Of a stretch of DNA of 64,000 bases, positions 36,144-47,000 are shown in pieces. The stretch is taken from contig CM032817.1 in NCBI GenBank assembly GCA_019155185.1, positions 7,956,034 through 8,020,033 on the forward strand, in the 5' to 3' direction. The position numbers and the translations under genes were made by a program. The DNA comes from Beaufortia kweichowensis. Its lineage: Eukaryota; Chordata; Actinopteri; Cypriniformes; Gastromyzontidae. Positions within the stretch are counted from its first letter, which is position 1. The number at the start of each line of letters is the position of its first letter. The notes under the pieces are model-generated. The model was not told where the DNA came from and searched no databases. It saw nothing but the letters and a program-made list of their open reading frames with translations.

Positions 36144-39100
36144 CTGTAAACATGCACCTGCAGTTGTGTGGTTTTGTGAGAGGAATTCTGTGGTTTAAAG
36201 CAGGAGGTTTAACAGGACTAATAATAGATGAACATCAGCCGTCTGATAGACTCTAATCTACAGATTTATCTAAATACACACATAAACAACCCTTAAACTT
36301 ACACTGAATTACAAACTCACCTTAATATTTATACATTTGATTTGATTTAACAACAAAACACGAAGTCACCACCTCTGAGTGAATTGTTTGTGTTTGTTTG
36401 TGTGTCTGTGATCAATCTCTTCATAAACTGCTTCAGTGTGAGTCCAGTTTCTCCTCTTAGAGAGAGCTGTGAGTGCACACAAACACACAAACCTGCTGTC
36501 AGTTCACAACACACAACTGATGACACACTGAACAAGATTGTAATGAGATTGATGTTGGTGTCTGATGTAGTTCAGTATGTCAGATGTGTACTTGTATGTG
36601 ATGTGTGATGTCTGTACCTCTCCTCATCACTCTGTTGTGTTGAATCACTATCAGCAGCGGCACTAAGAGCAGTAAGAGCAAAACTCCCAGTACAATCACA
36701 ACCACTGGAGGAATGAAGAGAGACGCTGCTGCTGCTGGAAGAGTTTGTGGACGAGTCACTGATGTCAAGCGCACTGGACTCCTGTTTGTCTGAGAAACTG
36801 AAGGAGATGTTGGTGTGGCAGGAGTTGTGGGCACAGACAAATCTGTCAATAGAAAAACAAACACACACATTAAAATTTTATTAAAATTATAATAAATTCA
36901 TTAGTCAGTGTTTTTTTCTCACTTGCACAAACAAGTCTAACACGTTCTTTGTGTGAGCAGTCAGTGTGGTTATTCAGGACGTGAGGACAGTCCCACAGGT
37001 GAATCTCAGTCCCTCTGCACTCGACTCTGTTCATCCACACAACACCTTCACCAGCAGCAAACGCTTCATTCCCATCAGAACTCAATGCTGCTCCACAACC
37101 CAGCTGTCTGCAGACCACCTGAGCATCTCTGATGTCCCACAGATCATCACAGACTGAACCCCACACAGAGTTATGATACACCTCCAGCCTCCCAGAACAC
37201 CAGCCCTTCCCTCCACTCAGTCTGACAGGAACATAATCTACATCACACACAACAAACAGCAGTTACATCAACACACACTAACACTGAAACTCAAACTGGT
37301 AGATCATGTGTAATCAATTATCATAAAATTATGTTATGTTTTCATATAAACCTACTTGAACATTGTTTCTGGTAAGGAGATGGTGAGGTAAAACATGTCA
37401 AAAACGACTCGAGGAACATCAATAATCTCTTTTCTGAGATCACAATATGATAAAATTTTATTCACACTGAACAGAACATTTCCTATTCATCAGCAATCAG
37501 TCCTGTATCATATAAATGTTTTCTTTTATTCAATATATTATATAATTACAAATGTGACCATAAGAGTGTTCATTAAATTTTATCTTACCAGAGCAGGTGA
37601 TATGAGCCACCTCATTTTCACTACAGTCATTCTCTCCCCAGGGTGAAGATTTACACTGCCACAGATTTAAGTCATGTGCTCGACATTCAACATTATCCAG
37701 CCAGTTATGAGCTGATGACAGTCTTGTTACAGATTCAGACAAAATGGCAGATCTTCCACAGTTCAGCTCTTGACAGATCAGACTCGCTGTGTCTCTGTTC
37801 ATTTGGTTCCAGCAAACATTACCCCAAGATCCATTATAGAAAACCTCTAAATTCCCTTCACAGCCTTCAGTTAATCTGATCTCTTTAAACTCTAGAATGA
37901 AAAATACTTGCTTAGATACTTTAGGCACTAAACCCACAATTCCATTAATATTTTATATGTATCATTTATACAGTGCATTTCATTAGCACTGAAACAGTTA
38001 CTTTAAAAAAAGCTACATAATATGCTGTGTACATGTAGAAATACTATTTTGTGAAAAATATCTTTTAAAACATTCACACTGGTGTACTGTTTACCTGAGC
38101 ACACGACTCCCACATCCTCCTTGTGTTTACAGTCATGATCTCCCCAGACCCGTGAAGAGCAGCTCCACAGAGACGTCTCATTCCCCTCACAGTCCACATC
38201 ATCCAGCCATATGTGTCCAGAACCAGGACCAAACCAGGCTGGTACTGGCTGATTACTGAGAGCCACTCCACACTGCAGCTGTCTGCACACCACATGAGCA
38301 TCTTTAATATCCCAGGAGTCATCACACACTGTCCCCCATGAGCCATTGTGAAAAACCTCCAGCCTCCCTGCACAATCAGCACCAGAACCCACCAGCCTCA
38401 TGGACCTGTCACCTGAGTTCAGAAATACAAAAAGATAAACAGTATTTTACTTATAAACATTTAATCTAAGAATACAGTCAGATATTGTATGTCTCACTGA
38501 TGCAGGTGATTGACAGCTGTTGTCTGGAGCTGCAGTTGAGAGTTTGTGGAGAGCTGCAGTTCCTCAGATGATCTTCAGTCCCAGAGCACTGGAAGCCCGT
38601 CACACACTCATGACTGTGTTCATCACTGGATGAAGACGAGCCAGAGAAGTTCAGCACAGAGCCACAGCCCAGCTGTCTGCAGACCACAGAGGATTCAGAG
38701 AGACTCCAGGAGTCCAGCAGAACTCTCCTCCAGACCTGATGAATGTAAACTTCCACCTCACCCGCACAATCTCTCTCTCCAGACAACCTCACACGACCAT
38801 CATGAAGAGCCAGAGACGAATCTAAAGAGAAAATCTGACAGTTCACTTACTGTCTTCATTTATCATATGTTAACATCAAATAAATGATAATTTTACTCAC
38901 TAGAACAAATGACTCCAACATCTTGTTTTTGAGAGTTTTCAGCTCGACTCCATGAAGAGATTGAACATTGTGAGAGTTGTGTTTCATTCCCCTGACAGTC
39001 GAACACATCAGCCCAGATATCACCAGATCCCTTTCCAAACCAGTCCATTCCCACAACAGACACAGCAATCCCACAATTCAGCTGTCTACAGACAACATTA

Positions 39101-40666
39101 GCAGCTCTCATATTCATGCACCCGTCACACACTGTTCTCCACTCAGTGAGATACTCATGTTCTAGTCGACCAGAACAGATATCAGGGCCATTTACCAGTC
39201 TGATGTCAGAGTAACCTGGACAAAGAACTCAAAGATTACTGAAGCAGAATATAACAAAAATATTGGCAAGACAATAGAGATTTAATAGCGATTTAGATTT
39301 GTGACATAAGTTTTGGAACTACATAACCTGGTCAAAAATTCAGAGCTTACTAAAATGCAGAAAACTTTAAAAACTTATTTTTAGAAGACAGTAATGCTTA
39401 AATAAATATTAGATGTCTTTATAAATGGATTAAACATTGCTATTTACCAGAACATCTCAGTCCTACATCATTGTCATGAGAGCAGGTTACTTTAGTTGAA
39501 GTTGATGATGAACATGTTCGACTGAGTGATTCATTTCCTCTACATTGAATCTCTTGTGACCACACCTGTCCGTCTCCTTTACCAAAAGCATCAGTTCCCA
39601 GCAGCTGTACAGGAACCCCACAGTTCAGTTCTCTACACACAACCTCTGCATCCTGATGATCAAACGCAGCATCACACACTGACATCCAGGTGTTTCCACG
39701 AAGCAGCTCGACTCTTCCAGAACACAGATGAGGTCCATCAGAAAGTCTTGCAAACCTTCCATAGTTTATGATTTCTGATTATGTTGACAAGGTGAACAGC
39801 ACAGAAAATTATATTTGGAATTTGTAAAAAAAAAAAATCACCCAGCTTTCCTCACAAAGAATATTGACACCTCCTGAACAACAATGAGACTCAATAAGAC
39901 GTCTGGAATCTTTATGACGTGTTTTATGCAATATAATAATAGATCAAAATATATATCAATATATATTTCTAAATGTTTCCTAATACATTTTAAATTATTG
40001 ATTAGTTTATCCAAAGCGACTTGTCAAATGCTATCCAAATGCTCTCTCATTTTTAGTCACTTTGAATAAAACTGTCTTCCTAATGAATAAAGGTAAATTG
40101 CAGATTCTTTGCATAGATTTAAATAATATCTTAGAAAGTATAACAGAATGATATTGTTATTTGTCATAAATTAATGGGATAGTATTTAGAGAAGCTTACC
40201 TGAGCAGATGACTCCAGCATCTTCATTATGACTACAGCGCTGTAAAAACCTTGCATTTGATCTACAGTTCTTCAGTGTGGACTCTGATCCACTACAGTGC
40301 ATACCAGCCATTTTGATTGGTACTGTTCCTTGTCCAAAGTAAGCATAACGTGGAGCCTGTTCAGCCTCTCCACAGTTCATCTCTCTACACACCACTGCAG
40401 CATCTGTCAGATCCCAGTTAAAATGACACACTGTTCCCCACTGACCATCATGAAGAACCTCCACTCGACCAGCACAACGACTGCCACCATTCACCAACCT
40501 CACATTCACATCTGATACATATAAAAGTCATGTGAAAGACATTGATATTAATAATAAACATTTTTAAACTCAATGCATAATATTTTTACACCCTAAGTGT
40601 GTACTTACCCGCAGTAATGGGCATTACTACAGAAGTCAGTAAAATGAGTGTGAGACAGCTCTCCAT
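34742..40666 (-). CDS. SRCR-4: multi-SRCR receptor with 7 SRCR domains; damaged first tail exon
   Basis: Exons: signal peptide 40609-40666 (MESCLTLILLTSVVMPITA); SRCR 40200-40511, 39448-39774, 38901-39215, 38498-38821, 38095-38412, 37589-37891; linker 37356-37433; SRCR 36923-37237; stalk plus TM 36618-36842; tail 36373-36466 (VYEEI; 94 nt), 36158-36187, 35714-35773 (GYEDV), 35555-35605, 35355-35432, 35180-35242, 34905-35027 (fused), 34742-34791 (DYDDV, TGA). The ectodomain and TM are open. The first tail exon is 2 nt short at its donor, so normal splicing would shift frame and stop within the GYED exon, after about 905 aa, removing all YDDV motifs. Skipping that exon would keep the YDDV series but lose YEEI. 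Sequence from the TM outward is near-identical to SRCR-3. Confidence 0.82.
34905..35027 (-). other. fused tail exon of SRCR-4 (NYDDV + EYDDV)
   Basis: In SRCR-3 these are two exons (25178-25228 and 24983-25042) separated by about 135 bp. In SRCR-4 a deletion removed most of the intron, including the acceptor, leaving about 20 bp, too short to splice. Read straight through, the 123-nt stretch is open and in phase: NYDDVIINEKNFHGVTG, then ELHKTLEEYDDV. Confidence 0.7.
36056..36141. repeat. (AC)n microsatellite in SRCR-4 tail intron
   Basis: About 86 bp of CA repeat with two TG interruptions, expanded relative to 26247-26303. Confidence 0.92.
36373..36466 (-). other. first tail exon of SRCR-4 with altered splice donor
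   Basis: The SRCR-3 exon ends CAGAGAG|GTGAGAC. Here the text is CAGAGGTGGTGAC, so the nearest donor is CAGAG|GTGGTG, leaving phase 2 instead of phase 1. The other candidate GT, three bases on, also leaves phase 2. Confidence 0.7.
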
Positions 40667-40755
40667 TATCCTCTCCTCTACACACAGTCTGATTGAGAAT
40701 AATGAGAAGTCACTGGATCATTACAACCTCTCTAAAGACCGAGAGAAAAAGAGAG

Positions 40756-40942
40756 ACCAATCACACTCTCTGTTACCTTATTAGAATTAACAAAGGAAAT
40801 CATCAAACAACTTGAGTGACAAATCAGAAGAGATATTTATGATTTTATCCATATATATCAGGAGAACGTCAGTGCAGATGAACGAGACTCCTCCCTTCGT
40901 GTTCAGAGAAGACAAACACCTGCCACAGTAAAGATACATTTA
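40756..40942 (-). promoter_or_regulatory. SRCR-4 promoter-proximal conserved block
   Basis: Near-identical to 22110-22296, with the same CCAAT, ETS-like, AP-1-like and TATA-like elements. Confidence 0.5.
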
Positions 40943-41939
40943 CACAAAATATATAAGACTTATTTAAGAGTAAGAAAACAGTCCAGTATCTGTTCACCAT
41001 CAAAATCCTGTCATGTGCAGACATTTAGGAAACTATTTACTTACTTAAAACACACTGGTAAACTTTAACACACTCTAACAGATATATGCCCTTGATTATA
41101 TTGAACATATCAAATTAAATTAAGATTTAAGTTTAAAGATTTCATTTTTATTTAATTAAATATAAGACATAACAAAAATGATTGGCAATATAAAAATAAA
41201 CAATACAACAAAATATCAATATTTGTTGCAGAACTTATATTTAAACAAAAAATAAAATCTGTTAAAATCTAAACGAAAAAAGCATTTCTTAATTAAATCA
41301 ATCAGTCAGTTAATCAATACATCCACTGGATGTGTCTATATCAATATACAGTACTTGCAGTAGTACTCATGCAGCTTAATTTTGTAATATTTTATTTTCC
41401 ACTAACAAAATCCACTAGATGGCAGTTACAGAACTGTCAGTCAAAGCTTTATTAAGTGCATGTCGTCATGTGACTATACGAAAAATCTTCATGTTTGGAA
41501 GTTTGAAGTTCCATCAAATTTCACTGCACTTTTATTTTTAAGTGTAATAAAGATTTTTCGGAAGTCCAATACATATCCATGAATATGTCATAAATTCTCA
41601 TATTTAAGTGAGTCATTTGGAAAAGATCCAGTGGTTGCATTAAAAGTACATCAAACTAAAGGCTGTGGACATCGATGAATTACAGACTGGGCAAATGGGG
41701 TCATAATTTGTAAGTATTGACAGTATTTGATCAGATCATCTTTTTCATAAACATATCAGGCACAGAAGTTTTGGATGATATCTCTCCTGCACATAGCAGA
41801 AAAAATTGTATAGGCCTATAACGTGACCAATGATACACTACAATAATTACAGCAAAGCTCTATTTACACAAGTCCCCACAGCCAGCATACTGCATACTGG
41901 TAATACGACTGGTTAAATAACATTAATAATCAGCATAAA
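40943..41939. other. intergenic spacer, no gene seen
   Basis: AT-rich copy of the upstream spacer with a CTCF-like site at 41412-41427. No supported coding sequence. Confidence 0.5.
41412..41427. promoter_or_regulatory. CTCF-like motif, copy 4
   Basis: CCACTAGATGGCAGTT, identical over 16 bp to the copy at 32870-32885. Confidence 0.4.
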
Positions 41940-42390
41940 TCACAGTGTGAGACTCTTTGACCCTCTGCTGCCATCATGCGCTCATGACTGAAACAACAGC
42001 ACTTTTCTGATCTCACACGTGAACACGCCCCAAGCATCACGCGCGTCAAAGCCCAGTGTGTGCGCGTCCGCGATGCTTGAATATACAAAAACAGTTATTT
42101 AAAACAGAAAAGAGTAAACTCTCATATGTGTAAAAAGCGAAGTTTGTGACTATTGGCATATTTAAGACGTAAGTAGTCAAATCGATGTTTATTTTAGATT
42201 ATTAATGTCTGAATTCGTTCGTACGTCATCGTTGTGCGTCTTTACAAAACTCCGTCCCTTGTGCAGTCAGTGAGCTAAACTGGTGTAAGTGTTTAGTGGA
42301 ACCATGAAGTACTAAAAAGCAAATGTCTGATTAATTAAAACACAACACAATGTTCTGCACGTGATGCTCCTTGTTAAAAGCACTGTACTG
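41940..42390 (+). pseudogene. relic copy d of mettl25 exon 1/promoter and ccdc59 exon 1
   Basis: Positions 42020-42075 match mettl25 exon 1 text (CAAGCATCACGCGCGTCAAAG). Position 42222 carries the preserved TACGTCAT, and 42340-42370 resembles ccdc59 exon 1 (ATGTTCTGCACGTGATGCTCC versus the exon at 3208-3230). Coding capacity is lost. It lies at the right end of the array. Confidence 0.65.
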
Positions 42391-42751
42391 TCAATGTTAA
42401 AAGTAAGAAAATGGTTTAAGAGACGTGTTACTAAGGGTAGAGGAGAGTAAAGTTAAAGATGGCAAGTATTTGATTGTTGTTTATGTTTTATGTCTTTAGA
42501 CCACAGAGCTGGACCCATCAGCTGGACCGTTCAGACAGATACCGGACCTTTGAAGATACAAGTCTAGAAGACACAAGTACTCTCACACAAATTAGTAAAA
42601 AAATGTTTTTACTAATGTAATAAATTATACAACTGTATAATGTATATATGTAAATAATAATCATTGGTTTCGCACTAATAATGTATGTTTTTGTCAATAC
42701 ATAAATGCATTTGTAGCTGTGGGTGCAAATTGCAATGCGCTATTTTTCCAG

Positions 42752-43250
42752 AAGATGGCGACAAATCACAAGCAGTCGTGGGTCTCCCCACGTGAGGGAG
42801 CGTCACACCGTTCTCAGGACAGCAAAACTACTTTAGAGGTACAATAAAGCTACATTACTAATTAATTGATTTTAACTCTGCTTAATATTTTCAAGTACAA
42901 TGGACGGCATTATTTAAATGCAGCCCTTAGCAACGAAAGTGAAATTTAATTTGGTCTGTAGAATAAACACAGTCCAACAGCACACGCTTTTATTACAGCC
43001 AAAGTAAACCATTTAAAATGTCATTTTTATTTTGTGCCTTAAAGATTCAGGTAGGACAAAAGGAGCAGGTTACAGCATCTGTCACCATGGGAACGCCGTG
43101 TGCTGAACAGTTGAAGCTCCTCCCCTCAGTGACGCAGGCTCTGCTCGCTAGCTGCCTGCATCACTTACTGGATTAAATGATAAAAGTGCAGAACTGACCA
43201 ACAAGAGTCTTAGAGGAGTAAAATACTTATTCTTGCTGGGCACAGGTCAG
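42752..43250 (+). other. candidate 5' non-coding exons of cracr2a, containing a 71-codon ORF
   Basis: Exon 42752-42838 (acceptor TTTCCAG, donor GAG|gtacaa) starts AAG-ATG in a YY1-type AAGATGGCGAC context. It splices in phase to 43045-43250 (donor TCAG|gtaag). The joined frame reads MATNHKQSWVSPREG... to ...LLASCLHHLLD and stops at 43176. An RFX/X-box-like GTCACCATGGGAAC lies near 43080. I do not recognise the peptide; the exons may be 5' UTR of cracr2a with an upstream ORF, or chance. Confidence 0.3.
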
Positions 43251-43607
43251 GTAAGACCTGAAAAACTATGATAAAATGTTAATATTTGTTTGTATTTTAT
43301 TTTAGTTTGGGGGGAGTTCAACTATTCAAACTTCTTAATTCACACTCTTATGTACTGCAAATTAATGTAAATTAACTTAAATTACTTCAAATTGCACTAG
43401 TAACAGGCAATTACTTCTCTGCTGTTAAATAATGATTTTTACATGCAATCATAGTGATGCAAAATGTGTGTCTATCTGTCACTGTCTTAGCCAACCATGT
43501 AAAAGTTCATCCAACCAAACTAATGTGCACTTGGTTAATGGTATAAAAAAATAAGGCTTGAAATGCTCTCTCTGAAACCTTAACAAGTTTAACTTCTAAT
43601 CAAACAG

Positions 43608-43750
43608 GAAATTTCACCACAAAAGCCTCTTCCTGTCCCCCATTGACATTGTACGGTGGGACATCACAGGGTCTGGTTACTGATGATGTCAGCTGTGATG
43701 ACTCAGGCTTGGAAGACGTACATTGTCTTTGTCTTTCCGATGACTTTGAA
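43608..43750 (+). other. candidate 5' exon upstream of cracr2a
   Basis: Flanked by AAACAG and GAA|gtaagt. It is open in one frame with an acidic, coding-like end (GLVTDDVSCDDSGLEDVHC), but joining to the next acceptor at 43947 gives a TAA after three codons. It is therefore more likely untranslated. Confidence 0.3.
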
Positions 43751-44064
43751 GTAAGTATTTAACTATAGAATGTAAGTTTGATTACTGAGTAGGTAATTTA
43801 GAGAAGTCCTATAAAGAGGAACTGAATATGAGTAACTTCAGCAGGATGTGGAAATGCATGAATGAACTTCCCTATAATCGTCATTTAATATTACCAAATA
43901 TATTTACCCTATCCAGCCAGGTACACTTTTTCTGTTTCTTCCACCAGGAAACCAGTTAAAAGCCACAATGAATAATACCTCTTGTATTATTCAGTGGAAT
44001 TCTTCCTATTGGATCTAGTTTTTCATCCCGACCCGTTCAGAAGAGTGTGGATAGAGTCAGAACC

Positions 44065-47000
44065 ATGTCAGAACTTGGACATGTTGAAAACAAACTGCAC
44101 ATCAGTAGTAGCTCAGATGAGGGTAAGAAGCAGCAAAATCCCAAGACAGAGCTAAACAAAAGTGTGGAGAGCAAAGAATCAAGCTGTGAATCAATAGCTA
44201 TGCTGGACAAGACAAAAGAGTTCTTCCAGATCTGTGACAGCGAGGGGAGGGGCTTCATCACACGCACCGATATGCAGGTAAAGTCAGCACAGCTCAAAAA
44301 CAGTGTTTTTGTGTTGTAAGATCTTGAAATTGCTGTAGCTGAAATGTATTTAAAAATACACATGACCTTGTTAGGTATATCACCTACACCTGACTTTGAA
44401 AAAGTCTTGTCCGGCGTAAACTGTACAAAAAATACATTTCTTTGGTATTCAAATGTATGCCATATTGTTTTTATTTAGAGGCTACATAAAGAATTGCCAC
44501 TGACTTCTGAGGAACTCGAGGATGTTTTTGACTCACTAGACCTTGACAAAAATGGTTTTCTCACCCTGGAAGAGTTTACCTCTGGATTCAGTATGTTTAT
44601 CATCATCAGTTTTATCTTTACTCAGCAGTTTACTCTAATGTCATACAGACCTTCTAAATGTATTCAAGGTCTATCTGTATCTGTTCATCAGGTGTATTTC
44701 TTCACGGACGGAGAATCTCCTGCACAGAGGATGTAATTCTCACACCCTCTCAAACTGTCCCAGAGGATGTTCATCAGAGCAAATGGGACGAGTGTTTATC
44801 AGAAAACGAAGATGCTGAGGAAGACAGGCATTTCACCATGTTAATGGAGAGCTTGGGTGCCAGCAAAGTCTTTGAGGAGTCAGTATCAATGTTTTAGCTT
44901 TACAGCTACAGATGATTTCATTTTGTTACATGCAGTTCAGTAGTATTGTTTTTGTTTTAGCCCGAGTGAGGTCCGCAGTCTGTGGACTCAGCTCAGGAAA
45001 GATGAACCTCATCTCTTGTCTAACTTTGAGGAGTTTCTGGCACGTGTCACATATCAAATCAAAGAGGCTCAACAAGAGAAGAAGGAGATGGAGAACACTT
45101 TCAACAGGTGATGTGGATTTTACATATAATCTACAGTTTTTCTCCACTTATATCAGTTGTAAGTAATCCCTGCTCCCACAGTTTAGACGGCTTATTGTAG
45201 ATTTCTACAGAATGCTCTTTTATTGTTCAGAGACCACTGACCTTAGGACTTAACTTAAGTTTTTACATACTTTTTGGCACTAAGGGATTGGGTCAGAATG
45301 GTTTTTGGCACTAAGGTCAAAATGATTTTATTTGCAATGATGTGTGTGAACAGGACTTTAAATAGTAGTTTCTCCACTGCAGAGAGTCATCATTTTAAAG
45401 TTACAGACCATACAGTATTAAGAATGTATAAAGTTATGTACTTTTGATTTTGTTTTGTAGTTTTGTTTTGTAGTTTTAAGTATGTTTTGTAGTTTGTACA
45501 GTATGTGTTGTTCAGTTTGAGACAGCAACAGTATGTATATTGTCAGACTAAGTAAGTTGTTATGTCAAGTGCACATTTTTTACAGAAATATGTTCTTCTC
45601 GTGCAGAAAAGCAGCCAAACATGACAGTGAAATCTGTAGATTGTATGAGGAAATGGAGCAACAGATCATTAATGAAAAAGATCGATCAAATCTGAAGGTA
45701 AATCACAAAAACTTCTTAACAGTTTCCCACTTTGTTCTCTAAGTTCCTTCTTTAAAATCTTGTATGCAGCATGCATTGGCATTTCATTTTTTTAACAAAG
45801 GTAACAATACTTCCTGTTGTACAGCAGTGTTGTTTATATTAAAAGAACAGTAACCTGCTTTCTTCTGTGGAACACAAATGGCAGAATAAGACGGACAGGC
45901 TCAGTCACCATTCACTTTCATTGCATCTCTTTTCCATACAATAGAAGTGAATAGTGACTGAGTCTGTCAGTATCCCATATTTGGCCCCCAGTATCCCATA
46001 TTACATCTCATTTTGTGTTTCACAGAAGAAAGTAAGTAACACAGGTTTGGAACTAAATGATGACGGTTGTCTGGGTTGCAATGGACCAATTAAATATATC
46101 TCTTCCAGGACTCTGAAAGTCTGCAGCTGCGCAGTCAGGACCTCCAACAACAGCTTCGCAGTAAAGAACAGGATCTGGAGCAGCTTTTTCAGAAACAGAG
46201 GAGGGTGGGTGCTATGGGCAAACATGTGTGATTGTCTTAATGAATGAAGAAAACCTTCAATCAGATATAATGCTGCAATCTTTAAAGAAATACTATAGGT
46301 GCATCTTTGTTCTACTTTTTTTTTGTTTCATTAGTTGGAACGACAATGTCACGAGCTTCACAGTGAACATCAGGAGAGCCGACTGGAGAACGTCAAACTG
46401 AAAATGACCAATGAGGAGCTGTCTCGAGAGCTGGCACACACCTGTCAGGAGCTGATGTTGACGCAGGAGCAGCTGGGAGTTCTGGAGGAGCAGGCGTCTC
46501 ATCTACAGCAGGAGAGAGAGATGTATGGACGTGTGTCTCTTTGGGTGCAGCTGTTTGGCTTAGACATAATCATACATACAAACACTTTTTCTTTTAAAGG
46601 GAGATGTACAGAATTACAGAAGGACTGCAGAGAGAAAAACAGAGTTTGATGAAACAGTTGGATCTACTCAGGTGGGCTTCATATAGAAAAACAAGTGACC
46701 AAACAATCTCCTGTATCTTTATTGTTTTATACCGTTCTTTATCATTCTTACCACCAGAGAAATGAATAAACATCTGAGAGATGAAAGAGACATTAGCTTT
46801 CTGGTAAGTTTTTGGTAATGCTAACATTTTTTATTATTTTATTTTTATTATTATTTTTAGTGTTGTGTTAAATACATATACCTTAAAAATCTTTTTAAAG
46901 TAATAACTAATAACTAGTTTATGAAATATATCCACTGTACAATTTAAAGTGCTTGAAAAGATTATTTCTTTGTGCTTTACGACAGAAACGCAGTAATTCA

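Noticed and set aside
8608..40511. Regular tandem repeats suggestive of a CRISPR or satellite array
   Set aside because: The periodic units are SRCR exons with splice sites in a eukaryotic genome.
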